This document shows, piece by piece, positions 1 to 13,691 of a stretch of 64,000 nucleotides of DNA. The stretch comes from Flaccisagitta enflata (Eukaryota > Chaetognatha > Sagittoidea > Aphragmophora), in the NCBI GenBank assembly GCA_965153355.1, contig OZ231128.1, forward strand, positions 47,926,001 to 47,990,000. Direction: 5' to 3'. Every line of letters begins with the position of its first letter. Within the stretch, counting starts at the first letter, position 1. The notes beneath the pieces were generated by a model that saw only the letters and a program-made list of their open reading frames with translations, was not told the origin of the DNA and did not search any database. The position numbers and the translations under genes are program-made.

Positions 1-47
1 GTTTGATTATTTTGAAATTTGATATGATAAATTGTCATTAAAAAGTG

Positions 48-206
48 CGTCTTTTTTTAATTCGCGTAGCACTGCCCCTGCTTAATCACATTACAGCCAC
101 GAACCTCTTATATACTGCCCCTTCCCACCTGCACTCATGCCCCTGCCCACCCGAAAGCGACTACTTGTTGACTGTATATCCGGCCTAGTTGTCTAAAAAC
201 TCGATG
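48..206 (-). repeat. Family A repeat, degenerate copy
   Basis: A decayed copy in reverse orientation. It keeps the TTTTTAATTCGCG end, two GCCCCTGCCCACC-like stretches and a TATATCCGGCCTAGTT end matching the TATCCGGCCTTGTT terminus of better copies. The central GACC-type tetranucleotide tract is missing. No coding potential is seen. The identification rests on the two ends only. Confidence 0.55.
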
Positions 207-334
207 GTCATAATGAACAATATTGAATGATAATGATAAATATAAGCGTTGACCTTCCGGCTCACTGCCTTCGCACGCATTTACCTTTATCCACAAAACA
301 ACATTGCCCGAAGTGAGCTCATTTAACAACAATT

Positions 335-1186
<852 letters not shown>

Positions 1187-1188
1187 TA

Positions 1189-1801
1189 ACACCTCTCACA
1201 AAATTAGGCGAACTGGGATCAGAGCTTGTCCATAATTGCGTTTTATAGTCCAAAACAGGAGTCCAGGTTAATTCTAATTTCAAAACATGTTATCCCCATG
1301 AAGGTTCTACAAAAAAAACTTCAAATCTGGTCAACCAATAGCTGTAAAAAGCTTCATAAAATGATATCATGCCAAGTTTAGGTTTACTTTAGCTTCAAAT
1401 GCGTTGCTATAATCATTCTGTTTGACAAGGGGTTTCGATATTTTCTGCAGCTGCCACTGACTGTATCTCATTTATGGTGACTCATTTTTGTCTGTTAATG
1501 ACACAAGAACCTGAGAATTGAGGTTATTTTTCCTTATTCATGGTAAATTCTAAGGGGGTTTAAGTCGTCTCTTCATCAAAAATTTCCCCGTCAAAATCAG
1601 TCAAAATCTGTCAAAATCTTTCCCTGGATTTTTGGCATAACACATTCTGAGAGCCACGCACTTTCCCAGGCACAAAATTTTGCCCCTGTTTGCAAAAGTT
1701 CTATGTTTTAGCCTCCTCTGTGTCAAATTTCAGCCCTGTGAAAGCATTATTTCTATCAGTTTTGATCATTTTGCCAGTTCGTTTAATTATGTGAGAGGTG
1801 T
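1189..1801. mobile_element. MITE F, TA-flanked inverted-repeat element
   Basis: The left end ACACCTCTCACAAAATTAGG reads inverted at the right end (about 1773-1801), with roughly 27 bp of imperfect terminal inverted repeat ending in CGAACTGG. A TA dinucleotide sits on both sides (1187-1188 and 1802-1803). TA duplication is the rule for Tc1/mariner-type elements, so a 613-bp non-coding member of that superfamily is inferred. No transposase remnant is visible inside. Confidence 0.7.
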
Positions 1802-1879
1802 TAGGAAGATGATATCATAATCATTGTAGAGACTTCTGCTTGGTGCCATTGGAAAGAAAAAAAATCTTAGCTGTGAATA

Positions 1880-3548
1880 TACAGTAGATGTCGTCTAGAC
1901 TTGGAAATACGGGGAGCTCATAACCTCAGCATCAGTACAGTGAGGGGACTGATATTTTGCTAGTGTAATGTATAGACCCTAAGGGGTTGACAATGGGATA
2001 TGGCATCCCCCTACGTAGTACTCGAACTAGCAGGCAATTTGCTAGCAGAGCTGATAGCAGAAATCTCAATTGCTCTGCTAGCAGAAATTTATTTGCTGCT
2101 AGCAGAAAATAGCAGAAATATTAAGCTTTTTTCTTGATTATTACGCAAATATTAGAAAAAATTTTGTCAAAAATTTTTCTTTTTCTTAAGAAAACAAGAC
2201 TTCTTTTCCCAAAATCTTACAAATACATTGTCAATGAAGCCTAAAGTCATTTAAGGTTAACCATTAGGCACAACTACAATGAAAGTAAGATAAAGGGAGT
2301 ATCCTCATAAAGAATATTTTGTACAGGGCAGCATCAATAAATTGTCATAAGAGATCTAGTAGATCATTATCACATCATTTGATGAATTAGTTATTTAATC
2401 ATTTCAGATAGAAAAAAAATTTATCTCTCTTTCTGTATAAATGAATTTAATCTTGAAACATAAGGATCAATAAAATAGACTTACTAAATAACTCTCAACT
2501 TACCTATCATTTCATTATACAATCCCTAGAGAGACCAAAACTATTGCTACTCAGATATTGTGGTACTTTTGATGTGTTTAAAAAAATTTCTTTTTCAAAA
2601 TTTTAATTATCTTTGAATTGTTTGAATGAAAATCTAAATCTCTATAGCCAGTCAAACATACATCAATCATATCAATTACATTGTCTTCATCACAGAGCAA
2701 TTCCTGCTCTAAGCTTAAATCTTAATACTTATCTTTAGTAAACAAACATTTATCTTTTTTCTTTCAAAGCTATGCTTGATCGGTTATAAATCTTTACAAT
2801 CATGAGTTTCTCTCATGACTAAAATCAGTGTTTAATTGCATTGATAGCAAGATCTAGTTGTATGAAGAATGATGAAAGTAGGAGCGACTCTTTTGGTGTT
2901 ACCTTTTGGCCATTATCAAACAATTTCCGTCATGATTTTTAGTCAATAGAATGTAATTTATCCTTTAATCAATACAATGTTCAAAGTATATTACGAAAAT
3001 GTTTGAATTTTGCTCCTCAATACATGTCACTCACTTGGTGCCTTCTTATCTGGTTATAAACTATTATATCTATAACTGCTACTTTCTGCTAGCAGTGCTA
3101 GCAGAAAAATTACAAAAATGCTATCTGCTAGCAGTAGAAAAAATCTACTGCTAGTTCGAGTACTACCCCTACGGCTTACCTTACAAAAAAACTTTTAGTA
3201 TAAAATGTTAGGATCAATCACTTTTAAGGCAGAATTTCAGCTCCATCTATTTGCTTTAATTGCAAAACCAGCCTGGGATTCAAACCTGGAACTTTTAAAG
3301 AAACAAATTGATCATGAGGGATATGAAGTCAAGTGAGTTAACCACTAGACCAAATCTGGCAGCTATTTGAGTAAAACAAATTTGTTTTTATATATTCAAA
3401 AGAATTTTCTATCGACAGAGCTGCCATACCCCACCGTCAACCCTGTAAGACATAAGCATTATACAGACACAGTTTCATTTCATTGGCGCAAATGGTAGTT
3501 AGGATATGAGGGCCCCCGTATTTTCAAGTCTAGACGACATCTACTGTA
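1880..3548 (-). mobile_element. MITE D copy 1, interrupted by element E
   Basis: Both ends carry the inverted repeat TACAGTAGATGTCGTCTAGA and continue inverted for about 36 bp. Removing the insertion at 2015-3166 and one copy of its target duplication leaves about 511 bp that matches the uninterrupted copy at 52,134-52,646 along its length, in the opposite orientation. The terminal TA with CAGT inside fits a Tc1/mariner-type MITE. The part at about 3270-3365 contains the complement of a tRNA-like box B (GGTTTGAATCCC) and box A (TGGTCTAGTGGTTA). Confidence 0.85.
2015..3166. mobile_element. Element E, 1,152-bp inverted-repeat transposon nested in D
   Basis: The left end GTAGTACTCGAACTAGCAG reads inverted at the right end, which finishes GTTCGAGTACTAC. 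CCCTAC is duplicated on each side (2009-2014 and 3167-3172). Deleting the element plus one CCCTAC restores the D sequence seen at 52.5 kb, so the boundaries are well supported. Both subterminal regions hold several copies of the palindrome CTGCTAGCAG or its GCTAGCAG core, at least three perfect ones per end. The interior is AT-rich and non-coding. A 6-bp duplication does not by itself fix the superfamily. This is probably a non-autonomous cut-and-paste element. Confidence 0.85.
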
Positions 3549-3729
3549 ACTATTAAAGTTATGTGTCTTTCAAGTCAGGAAATTGACCAGCTTTTCTTAA
3601 TCAAAATTGGAAAACCCAATTTCTAACTAGCGTCTAAAAATGTCTCGAGTAGTCTCAAAAAAAAAAGACACAAAAAAAACAAAAAAACAGCACTGTGTCG
3701 TTTGAATTGTTTAAAGCGTTTGCAGCATA
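3549..3729. other. No feature recognised
   Basis: AT-rich spacer between elements D and R with an A-rich run at 3657-3690. No gene seen. Confidence 0.6.
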
Positions 3730-4304
3730 CAGGGTCATCCACCTGAGTTGTCGGATTCTGTTAAGCTTTTGCTCTCTGATGCCAAGAAACATGGATTTGA
3801 AATTGATCAAGTCTTGCAAAGTATCGATTGACATTTTTTGTATAAAAATTTCACCCATTTTGGTCAAGTAGTTTGTCTTTAACATGGATTTTATTTCATG
3901 ACTGAACAGATTTTCTAAGAATTGTGCAAGTTGACACCTCAATTAGTTTTTGAACTTTTTTAATAATCAATCCAAAACAGGCTTGAATCAGTGATGATAT
4001 TAAAGTATTTCAATATGTTTGTTAGTTTATCTTCCATTTCAGATTAATTTTCTCTCTATGGCATGAAGAGTAAAAAAAAATGAACATGAATGCAAGCAGA
4101 ATTCTGCATTTCTAATGGACAATCTGTAAAATGGTAAAATACTTGGGTTACTTCAAATTTACGTAAAAGATAAACTACTTGACCAAAATGGCTGAAATTT
4201 TTAAACAGAAAATGTGAATCTATACTCTTTAAGACTTGATTTATTTCAATTCCATGTCTCTTGGCATCTGAGAGTAAAAGTTTAACAGAATCCGCTGGGC
4301 TGTG
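3730..4304. mobile_element. Element R, long-arm TA-flanked inverted repeat
   Basis: About 150 bp at 3755-3900 reads inverted at about 4160-4300, sharing for example GGATTCTGTTAA and CATTTTGGTCAAGTAGTTT. The outermost bases are weaker (CAGGGTCATC against CACAGCCCAG), with TA at both edges. The minus-strand open frame at 3655-3942 lies across one arm and is not taken as a gene. Probably a palindromic MITE of Tc1/mariner type. The exact ends are less certain than the arms. Confidence 0.6.
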
Positions 4305-4571
4305 TATCAGTCAATTTGTCCATCTTCCGTGCTGTCTTTCTTTATGTCTGTCTGTCCACCCATTACCATGTGCATTGACACATTGTAGACCCGACACACG
4401 CCCACACGCACCTCTTTCCCCTTGAGGAGGCCGCGAACAGTGCCCAGACGCTGAACCTTCCTCTCGAGTGGATGCGGAACTAATTAGGAAAGAAAACCTC
4501 TTGCGTCTCGTCTCAAGAATACAGATGGTTGAATTAAGCTTTAAGGTCGATGCACCGCGGTAGTATCAAAA
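4305..4571. other. No feature recognised
   Basis: Unique-looking sequence without a supported ORF, splice pair or repeat. Confidence 0.5.
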
Positions 4572-4880
<309 letters not shown>

Positions 4881-5200
4881 GTTGTCATATTCTTCATGAT
4901 TCCCTATAATCTGCATGTCCCGGCACCTGGGCCGAGCGTGACACTGCGGTAAACCTCTATCCCGTGGACGTTACAACAACGCCATTTTCCGCCATGTGGC
5001 GTAACGTTGCAATTCATTGCAATATCGTGTCGGGGACGGTACGGTATGGGCCAGCCGGCCAGGTCTTCAATAATCAGAGGTGTTTGTATTTACTCATCTG
5101 TGGTTACCACTTCAATAATACGCTAGACAACGTCACATTTTTAAAGAGGTCATATCACTTGCCAGACTGATGGACCGACAGGCAAGGAGCTATAAGCAGG

Positions 5201-5203
<3 letters not shown>
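4881..5203. other. No gene recognised; small family A trace
   Basis: GC-moderate unique sequence. GATGGACCGACAGGCAAGG at about 5169-5187 resembles the tetranucleotide core of family A but lacks both ends. Confidence 0.4.
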
Positions 5204-5248
<45 letters not shown>

Positions 5249-5405
5249 GACAGAGAGAGTTCTATTTCCTTTATTTCTCCTTTTTTTTCTTTTTTTCTTC
5301 ATTTTTGTTCCTTTTTTTCTTTTCTTCTTTTTTTTCTTTTCTTCTTTTTTTTCTTTTCTTCTTTTTCTTTTTCATTTTCTTCTTCTTCTTCCTTCTTCTT
5401 CTTCT
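5204..5405. repeat. (GA)n then polypyrimidine tract
   Basis: GA repeats with GACA variants at 5204-5258 are followed by a T/CTT-rich polypyrimidine stretch at 5276-5405. The open frames across it are low-complexity. Confidence 0.9.
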
Positions 5406-5576
5406 CAATACCGTTACCGTCACGGCCAAGCAGCCCATTATCGTTTTCGAGCGACCCTGCCCTTTTTCCGCAACCGGAACGAACTTCCGGTTTCACGCTC
5501 GGGCCAGCCCGGCACTGACATAAGATCGCACACAATATTTAGTGACAAGGTCTGGCAAAAGACCAAAAGAAGCCTT

Positions 5577-5985
5577 TTTGGGCAGCGGCCCCAAAGGGGT
5601 CGGTGACCTATGCTTACACAGATATGGGGAATTTTCTCCTTCTCCTCCTCCTTCTCCTCTGTCCCTTCCCCCCTGACTCAAATCCTAGCCTCAAGGCCCA
5701 AATCCCAGCCTCCATGCCCAAATTTCACTTGAGGCCCTAATCTCATCCTCGAGGCTAGAATCCCATCCCCAAGACCCAAACCTCAGTCTCCAGGCTCAAC
5801 TCTTAGCATCAAGGTCCAAATCCGATTCTGGCGGAGGAGGAGAAGGAGAAGGAGAAAATTCCCCATGTATGTGAAAGCATGGGTCATTGACCCCTTTGGG
5901 GCTGCTGCCCTCCTTCCCCCTCAACCTCAGACACAACCCACTTAGGCAGGGCACGGGTACCGCTGACCATCTATCTAATACGAAT
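5577..5985. mobile_element. Family B foldback element with internal minisatellite
   Basis: The left arm (5581-5660) and right arm (5833-5911) are inverted copies of each other. Both carry GCCCCAAAGGGGTC, TGACC and GGGGAATTTTCTCCTTCTCC in the same order, and the long arms suggest a foldback. Between them lies a degenerate array of about 20-bp units of the type CCTCAAATCC-CAGCCTC. The right side continues into GGCAGGGCACGGGTACCGCTGACCAT, the conserved end of family B. Non-coding. Confidence 0.75.
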
Positions 5986-6682
5986 GAACTTAGATTAGAG
6001 CTCATATGTGAAAACCACTCAATGGCAACTGTTTGGTGAAATTTGACTTGGAGCGGGGGTTCAGGGAGATTTCTCCCTATCTGTCATTTTCAGTGAGTCT
6101 TGATCATCAGATCTTTGCATGCCATTGTCTTTCACTTTCCCACTTTTTACTTTTTTCCTTTCCCTCACTCAGTTTCGTACCATGAATTGTGGTAAGAAAT
6201 TTGGTGACTAATCTATTCACTTGTACAGGATTCCCTCAAAACTCACAATCGTTTTCTATGTTATCTCATCTGTACGTGCAACGACATTACAAATCACTTT
6301 GTACAAATCACTTTGCTTTCCTCTGTGAACAGAAGAAGGTACCGTTAGCTCTCAAAGCTGTGAATGCGCCTACTCCGGACCATAAAGAAACCATAAGATT
6401 TTGAACGATCTCTTGGGAAAGGAAAAAGGGAAAAGGAGGTTAATCGCTTTCATAAAACTGATCAAAGAGGTCTCTTCAATTGTTTATTGAGGCTCAAACC
6501 CACGATCCAAGGTGTCAACGGACACCAGCAGCTGACTCTCATAAATCGTTCCTTCTATGAAAGACATTCTGGTGATCAACTTACGCCCTTGTCATAGTGC
6601 AACCCACTCTGATATGCATGCGCATGAGAAAACCTGTTCATGTTTATGTTATATTATCTAGCTAAAAAGTTTAACCACAAAA
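5986..6682. other. No gene recognised
   Basis: Mixed AT-rich sequence. A 71-residue open frame at 6189-6404 has no recognisable domain, no signal peptide and no supported splice sites, so it is not called. Confidence 0.5.
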
Positions 6683-6932
6683 TGGAACATAGTTCATTTA
6701 TTCTTTAATTGGCGGTACATTAAACATTTGCAAAATACAGCTAGGACTTTGTGTGACCTCCCTGGGCATAATTATGGCTTTTGTTAGCCTCGGTTTGCTC
6801 CCATTAAGTGATAGAGCGTAAAGTGTTGTGATGCTCTTCCACACCTTAAGAACGATTTTCTTGAGCCTGCATTTGCAGCCTAAACTGCAGCTTTTTCATC
6901 TGTCTCTAAAACAATATGAATAAATCAAGGCC
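6683..6932 (-). pseudogene. Tc1-type transposase relic (C-terminal part)
   Basis: Conceptual minus-strand translation across stops gives an RQMKK segment preceded by a decayed DL-containing stretch, then VWKSIT, then an S-PRL-AI pattern. In Tc1 transposases the C-terminus reads DLNPIENLW, then W-I, then SMPRRI-AVI. The order and spacing fit, but the DLNPIE motif itself is badly eroded and stops interrupt the frame. It is a non-functional remnant if correct. The stronger relic at 22,550-22,760 supports the reading. Confidence 0.4.
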
Positions 6933-7592
<660 letters not shown>

Positions 7593-7604
7593 GGCATGAG
7601 ACTG

Positions 7605-7868
7605 CGTTTCCCCATTGCATTGTGGTGACATGTCGAAGTCACTCCTCATGAACTAGACGATGTTTCCTATCCCCATTCTAAAGTGTTGACACGGAGCCTT
7701 TACTCCATCCACAGTTATTCAACATTTTTCGGAGATGTCGCTATTTCTGTGCATTTGAATGTGGTGTCCTCTCCCCATTGATTAGTGGTGACAGGCGGTT
7801 TCCTCCCACGGTTGCATTGTGTTGACACGTAGCCTCCTCTCCCCATCGCGTTGTGGTGACACGTGGTT
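7605..7868. repeat. Degenerate minisatellite around CTCCCCATTGCGTTGTGGTGACACG
   Basis: Phrases of the type CCCCAT-TGTGGTGACA-GT recur at about 7610, 7670, 7773, 7815 and 7845 with uneven spacing. It is an old, diverged tandem repeat. No coding function is inferred. Confidence 0.55.
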
Positions 7869-8384
7869 GGCTTGATTTCGGAATCTTTCAAGCAGGAGGG
7901 CATCCGAGGCCACGAATACGCCTCAACCGCGTGAAATATTATTCGCGGGTCGAAAGAAAAGTCAAACGACAACAGGCAGAAAAAAAGAAAAGGAATGAAT
8001 AAAAACAAGGGAACTGAGGTACAGAAACTCTCCCGCAACAACCGGGAAAAAGAAAAGGAATGAATAAAATAATGAATCTGATGTACAAAAATTGACCGAT
8101 GACCTATGATTGTAGGGTCACTCTTTTAGGGGCCGAACTGGGGTAGCTGTGTATCCTGTTTTAGAGACTGAAAGGCCTGATTTTGAGTCTAAAACATCTG
8201 ATTAGATATGAGATGCCTGAGTTGTTTGGTTTTTTTTTTTTTGGGGGGGGGGGCTGAGAAAAAAAAAAGAAAACAAAAACTTTTTCTTAAGAGGCCTGAT
8301 TTAGGATGACAACCCCCCTGCACAACCCCATCCACTCATACACAGACACACCAATTAACGTGAGTTACACTTTTGTTACAGATC
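7869..8384. other. Spacer with a short duplication and reversed family B array units
   Basis: AGAAAAGGAATGAATAAAA occurs twice (about 7986 and 8051). At 8160-8310, units of the type AGGCCTGATTTTGAG are the reverse complement of the CTCAAATCAGGCCT units of family B arrays. A T-run followed by a G-run lies at 8231-8254. Confidence 0.5.
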
Positions 8385-8450
8385 GCGGTCTGACGGTCAG
8401 ACGGATGAACGGACGGACAAAGCCTCATGAAGTCACGGGTCAGCGACTAA
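8385..8450 (+). repeat. Family A fragment
   Basis: Only the right half is present: GACGGATGAACGGACGGACAAAGCC followed by a decayed hairpin end and GCGACTAAAAA. Confidence 0.55.
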
Positions 8451-8571
8451 AAACCTGGATTGCTTCCCAATGGTGGCGTAACTTGGTTCAAGTTTGTCTG
8501 TCAGTTTTCTTGTCGATTTGCTTTTCTCTGTCTCTGTCCCTCTGCCCCTGTCCCTGGCTCATTGTTTTAGA

Positions 8572-9171
<600 letters not shown>

Positions 9172-9345
9172 AAACAAGGCCGGATACACGGCAATCCAGT
9201 CGCGGACGGTTTGGCAGGAGCGGTAATGCGAAAACCGCTCACAATTCAGAAATGTTACGGACCGACGGACCGACGGACCGACCGACGGACCGACTGACCG
9301 ACACGGCAAGGTGTAGAGTCGCGAGTCCGCGACTAAAAATCGAAA
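9172..9345 (+). mobile_element. Family A repeat, near complete, inserted in family J
   Basis: Starts ACAAGGCCGGATACACGGC, then AGTCGCGGAC, a variable middle, a run of GACC/GACG tetranucleotides, and ends TAGAGTCGCGAGTCCGCGACTAAAAA. The left arm GTCGCGGAC is complementary to GTCCGCGAC at the right end. TTTCATGAA occurs directly on both sides (9163-9171 and 9346-9354), a possible 9-bp target duplication, although the word is itself largely palindromic. Confidence 0.75.
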
Positions 9346-9880
9346 TTTCATGAATTTTCAAAAAATCTCTATAAGCACCATTTTTGGTTGGTTGGGCAGT
9401 GCTGTATAAATTTGTTCGGCCAAGCTCTTCTTCATACTAGTAATGTAGATCCTCTTCAACAACTTTCATGCAAAATTTCAGCCAAATCGGCTAACTCATT
9501 CAAAAGTTATGCCACTTTTTTGTTTTTTCATCTGGTAGGTTGGTTGGGCTGGTTGGGCCGGTTGGACTCATCTCCAGAAGACCAACTTTTTTGACCCTAT
9601 CTCTCTTGGTGAAGTCTGTTTTCCCGCAAAAAATCATGGGTGTAGCTCAAAGGGTTCATGAGATATGGGCATTTTTGTAAATTGGACTAATTGATTTTTT
9701 TTCCTTCAAAGTCCGCAAAATCTTGTCTCCCGCTAAGAAGAAAATAACTACAAAGATCGTCCAACGAGCGTATCAATTCTGTTCACACTTCAGGACTGAC
9801 GAAATGTAAAATTTCATTATGACTGAACGCCTGGGAGGCAAGGCCTCAAATTTTCACACTCTTTCACGTGGTGTGGTCAG
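9346..9880 (+). repeat. Family J repeat, forward copy
   Basis: Shares ordered blocks, in opposite orientation, with 17,515-18,065: TCTCTATAAGCA, GTTGGTTGGGC-type tracts, GCCAAATCGGCTGAAATTTTGC in diverged form, CATGAGATATGGGCATTT, and an end near TCATTATG-CTGAA. About 530 bp and non-coding. The class is not known. Confidence 0.6.
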
Positions 9881-10795
9881 ATTTCATGTAAAATGTGTCA
9901 TTTCCACGCCATAGTGGCATATATTAAGCGTTAGGTATGCGTTAGGAACAAATTTGGGGGTCTGCGCGAATTGATACGCTCCAAGAAAATTTTTATTTCT
10001 CTGCTTAGGATCAACCCAATAACATGAAAATGAAGGGGAACGTCCCTCAAGTAGTTGTCCATCGAATGGCAAAAGAAAAAATGCTAATGTTTAAGAAAAA
10101 AGAGGTTAAAAAAAATAAATATCATGATATTCAGCCTTGAGAGAAAAAAAGCAAAAAAAATCGAGCAGGGGTAAATTTGAATTATATGCCAATTTTTGGT
10201 AACTTATAGTTTGCTTACTAAGTTGATTTTTTTTTGTGTATCCTATGGGACTAATACTAGTTGATGAACACTCATAAAATCATAAGAAAAGACATTTCTT
10301 GATTGGTTTTGCTTGCTGTTTTCTACTGGAGACAGAATGGAGACGAGCCAAAAAAAGCTCTTTGACCAAATTTTTAGACCCCCTAAGGGTAGGGAGGGTC
10401 ACAAAAAATGGTTTGAAATTGTGCATTGGGTAGTCATGAATGCCTTTGAACCATTTAATTCGCACATAATGATGTATCGGAAGCTTGTGCTAACGTAGAT
10501 TGGTGGAAAGTCGGGCCCTCCTGCTTGCTGTGGAACCGTGACATTTGCCTTATAACTATTTTTCAATACTCTGAAATCAACCCCTCACACAAAATTTCAA
10601 GTTATTAAATATGTCAACGAAGTATTATTTATTTAGGCACTGGCGGTGGTCAAAAACACCTTGAAACGCCAGCAACGTATGACAGAAAGACAGAATGACA
10701 AAGAATTTTAAATATCCCACTTTATGATGGTTTCTACCCCAAAGTTGTCCCAGTATCTGCTTTTTTGCGCTGACTGTGAAAGGTCTAAGTGTCGA
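9881..10795. other. No gene recognised
   Basis: AT-rich spacer. The short open frames (60-95 residues) show no domain or splice support. Confidence 0.5.
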
Positions 10796-10980
10796 TATTA
10801 AGTCACGTGCTACGCGACTCCACTTCGTCCGTCCGTTCGTCGGTCCATTGGCCCATTGGTCCGTTGGTCTGTTGGTCTGTCGGTCCGTCGGTCCATTGGT
10901 CCGTCGATCCATTGGTCCGTCAGTCCATTAGTCTGGCGGTCTATCGGTTCGTCGGTCGGTCGGTCCGTCCATCAAACTTT
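10796..10980 (-). repeat. Family A partial copy
   Basis: The hairpin end CACGTGCTACGCGACTC is followed by a long tract of CGGTCCGTTGGTCCATT-type tetranucleotides. The opposite TATCCGGCCTTGTT end is absent. The Arg-Ser/Val frames here are shadows of the tract. Confidence 0.65.
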
Positions 10981-11185
10981 TTTTTTTTTATGTTTTTGCA
11001 CTATTTGGCCTCACTGCTTCTGCTCAAATGCTCTAGTTGTTGGTTTACCATACTGTAAACAGATTGAGATGTAGGAAAGAAAAAAAGGGAACGTTGCTAT
11101 TCTAAATTTCATCATTGTCAATACGTACTAACCAGCAGATCCTCTTGCATTTGTCTCTATAAATGAGTGCCATCTCACCAATACC

Positions 11186-11552
<367 letters not shown>

Positions 11553-12296
11553 TTTTAATCTCTTTTTTTCCCCTTGAACTCATCGTAAAGCTTCCATGGA
11601 TTCTCTTTTCGTTCCTTTCAAGCGCTGGTCCCTCCGCTCTCCGATTTTATCATTTCCGTATCCTCACTTTCTTCTTTCTAGATGTTCGCAATCTTCTCTT
11701 TTTACCCAAACCCCCCTCCCCCTCCCCCTCACCCTCCCCCTTCCTCCCCCTTCCTCCTGTTTACCCAGTTTGCTTCCTTCTCCTATTCAATCTTCATTTT
11801 CCAAGCCGTGATATTTCACTATTTTTCCAAAAAATGTTTCAACTTAGAATCAAAAACAATCGATAACTTTGAAGACTACTGCTCCTAAAGGAAATAAGCA
11901 ACCAACCTACAATTGGACGTTCAAAGAGTTTTTGACCAGTTATTTTAAGTATATCAATTTATATGATAGAGAAAAATTTATTTACATACTTAGATATACT
12001 CTAAAAGTCTTAAAAAACTTTACAAAAGGTAATAAGACCGTCTTTCCACCGAAAAAAAACCATGCAGCTCCATAACTCTTTTGGTTCAGAAGGTAATTTT
12101 TTTTTTGGACAGACGTTTCTTGTCCGTCCGTCGGTCTTCTATTCCTTAATATGTGTGTCTGTTTTGTCCAAATGATGCTTTTTTGGCCTCTATTCCACAA
12201 CTTTCACAATCTTTGTTTTCCACTGTCTGATTTCCCTTTCCAGATTTTCCCAGCTTTCTTCGCCTTATCCTTCCTCGCTTCCCTTCCTTTATATAT
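11553..12296. other. No gene recognised
   Basis: Pyrimidine-rich sequence (CCCTCCCCCT runs at 11,709-11,750) followed by AT-rich spacer. GTCCGTCCGTCGGTC at 12,121-12,136 is a family A-like tetranucleotide scrap. Confidence 0.5.
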
Positions 12297-12534
12297 GGGG
12301 GCGTTTCTAGTCAAAGCCAATCGCGTAATAATGGGCCACTCGCTCGCTCGCTACGTTCGTTCGCTCGCACCCCTCACTCCACCTACTCGCTCTGCTTGCT
12401 CACTCCATTCACGGGCCCGCTCACTCACTTCCTCACTCCCTCGTGGGACAGTTGAAATTCATGAATAGGTGTTCACATTGAGAACGCGTTTCACGGGAAG
12501 AAACACGTTTTTCATCTTCACTAGAAACACACCC
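12297..12534 (+). mobile_element. MITE family C, copy 1
   Basis: The left end GGGGCGTTTCTAGTC and the right end TCACTAGAAACACACCC form an imperfect terminal inverted repeat. The interior is a run of CGCTCGCTCGCTACGTTCG followed by TCACGGG and TGTTCACATTG blocks shared with 28,190-28,449 and 46,347-46,624. Flanks TTTATATAT and TTTACATAT (8 of 9 identical) may be a target duplication. Confidence 0.75.
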
Positions 12535-12696
12535 TTTACATATATCTATCTCAGTGTCCAATCTTTAGCCTTCAGAGGAAATCGAAAATGTCCGAATCTC
12601 GGCTGACGAATGACTCAGAAATGAAACATAAACTATTTTGCAGTGAGAAATGAGATCTTTTCAGCCTAGTACCAAAAATAGGCTAACGCTGTACCC

Positions 12697-12699
<3 letters not shown>

Positions 12700-12737
<38 letters not shown>
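12700..12737. repeat. (GA)n microsatellite
   Basis: A short pure AG run. Confidence 0.95.
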
Positions 12738-12738
<1 letters not shown>

Positions 12739-12814
12739 GGAGAGATGAAGACAGAGACGAACACACAGATGGACAGACAAATAGAAAGAAGGAAAGACAT
12801 CAGAGAACAATATT

Positions 12815-12880
12815 GTTGCCGACGGGTGGGCACGGCACTCTAATCCACAGCTCACGGACGGACGAACGAACGAACGAACG
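12815..12880 (+). repeat. Family A fragment, AATATTG-ended subtype
   Basis: CAATATTGTTGCCGACGGGTGGGCACGG matches the terminal segment of the copies at 37,085 and 45,296, followed by GGACGGACGAACGAACG units and then family B. Confidence 0.6.
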
Positions 12881-12888
12881 AAAGTCCC

Positions 12889-13112
12889 CCTGTGTTCTAC
12901 TGGACTTTGTCCCCTTTGGGACCGCTGCCCTGCTTTCTCTCATTCCAATTTACAACCAAGCAAAGCAGGGCAACGGGTATCGCTGACCACATATTGCCCT
13001 TGGGCGACCTTTTCAATATTCGCCTCATGCTGACGGATGGACCGATGGACAGACCGACGGATGGACGGGCGGACAAAGCCTCTTACAGAATGGCGTGTCC
13101 ACAACTAAAAAG
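12889..13112 (+). repeat. Family B unit fused to the right half of family A
   Basis: 12,889-13,015 is a clear family B unit: GTTCTACTGGACTTTGTCCCC, CGCTGCCCTGCTT, AAGCAGGGCAACGGGTATCGCTGACC, then TTGCCCTTGGGCGACC. It runs into GACGGATGGACCGATGGAC tetranucleotides and a degenerate GCGTGTCCACAACTAAAAAG end, which is the right half of family A (13,020-13,112). Confidence 0.7.
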
Positions 13113-13370
13113 AAAGAGGCAGAGGATCAAAAGGCAGTCAAATAGACAGAGAAAGAAACGGAGAAAAAGAGGAAATAAAATCCGAGTGAAATATGATGAT
13201 GTGTTGGGAAGCAGTCTTATTCGAAATTGAAATCGTGCCTCGTTTTTCATTCAATTCCGTCAACGATTCAATTGAGGTTTTTGTCTGTTGAGTGATACAG
13301 ATTTTTTCGTTTGCATTTTAGTTTTTACTAGTTAACACATGTCCAAAAAAAGAAGGAAGACATGGGCAAA
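13113..13370. other. No gene recognised
   Basis: Purine-rich then AT-rich spacer without a supported gene. Confidence 0.5.
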
Positions 13371-13575
13371 AGTCGCGGACGGTCTGGCAAGGGCAGCACT
13401 ATAGTACTACAAAACTACAATACAACAACTACAAATACAATATTTCACATCTACATACCTTATGATGGCTTAAAATACTACAAAAATGACAAAAAGACCA
13501 TATTACAAAGAATGTTTCGGGCGGAGGGACGGATCGACCAACATAGCGAGGTGTAGAGTCCCGTGTCTGCGATAA
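13371..13575 (+). repeat. Family A copy, divergent interior
   Basis: GTCGCGGACGGTCTGGCAAGGGC at the left and a GTGTAGAGTCCCGTGTCTGCGAT end at the right. The interior has ACTAC-rich sequence instead of the usual spacer. Confidence 0.6.
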
Positions 13576-13691
13576 ACATGTTAAAATCTGATACAGGACA
13601 GCGAAAGAGTCTCGATTTACTTTCAGTAGAAAGAGATTAGTCTGTACATAATTACATTGTTTGTAGAGCAGAGTGAATAACTTGATATAAA

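Noticed and set aside
3655-3942. 95-residue minus-strand ORF that looks moderately protein-like
   Set aside because: It lies across one arm of inverted-repeat element R, has no domain and no splice support, and ends in an A-run.
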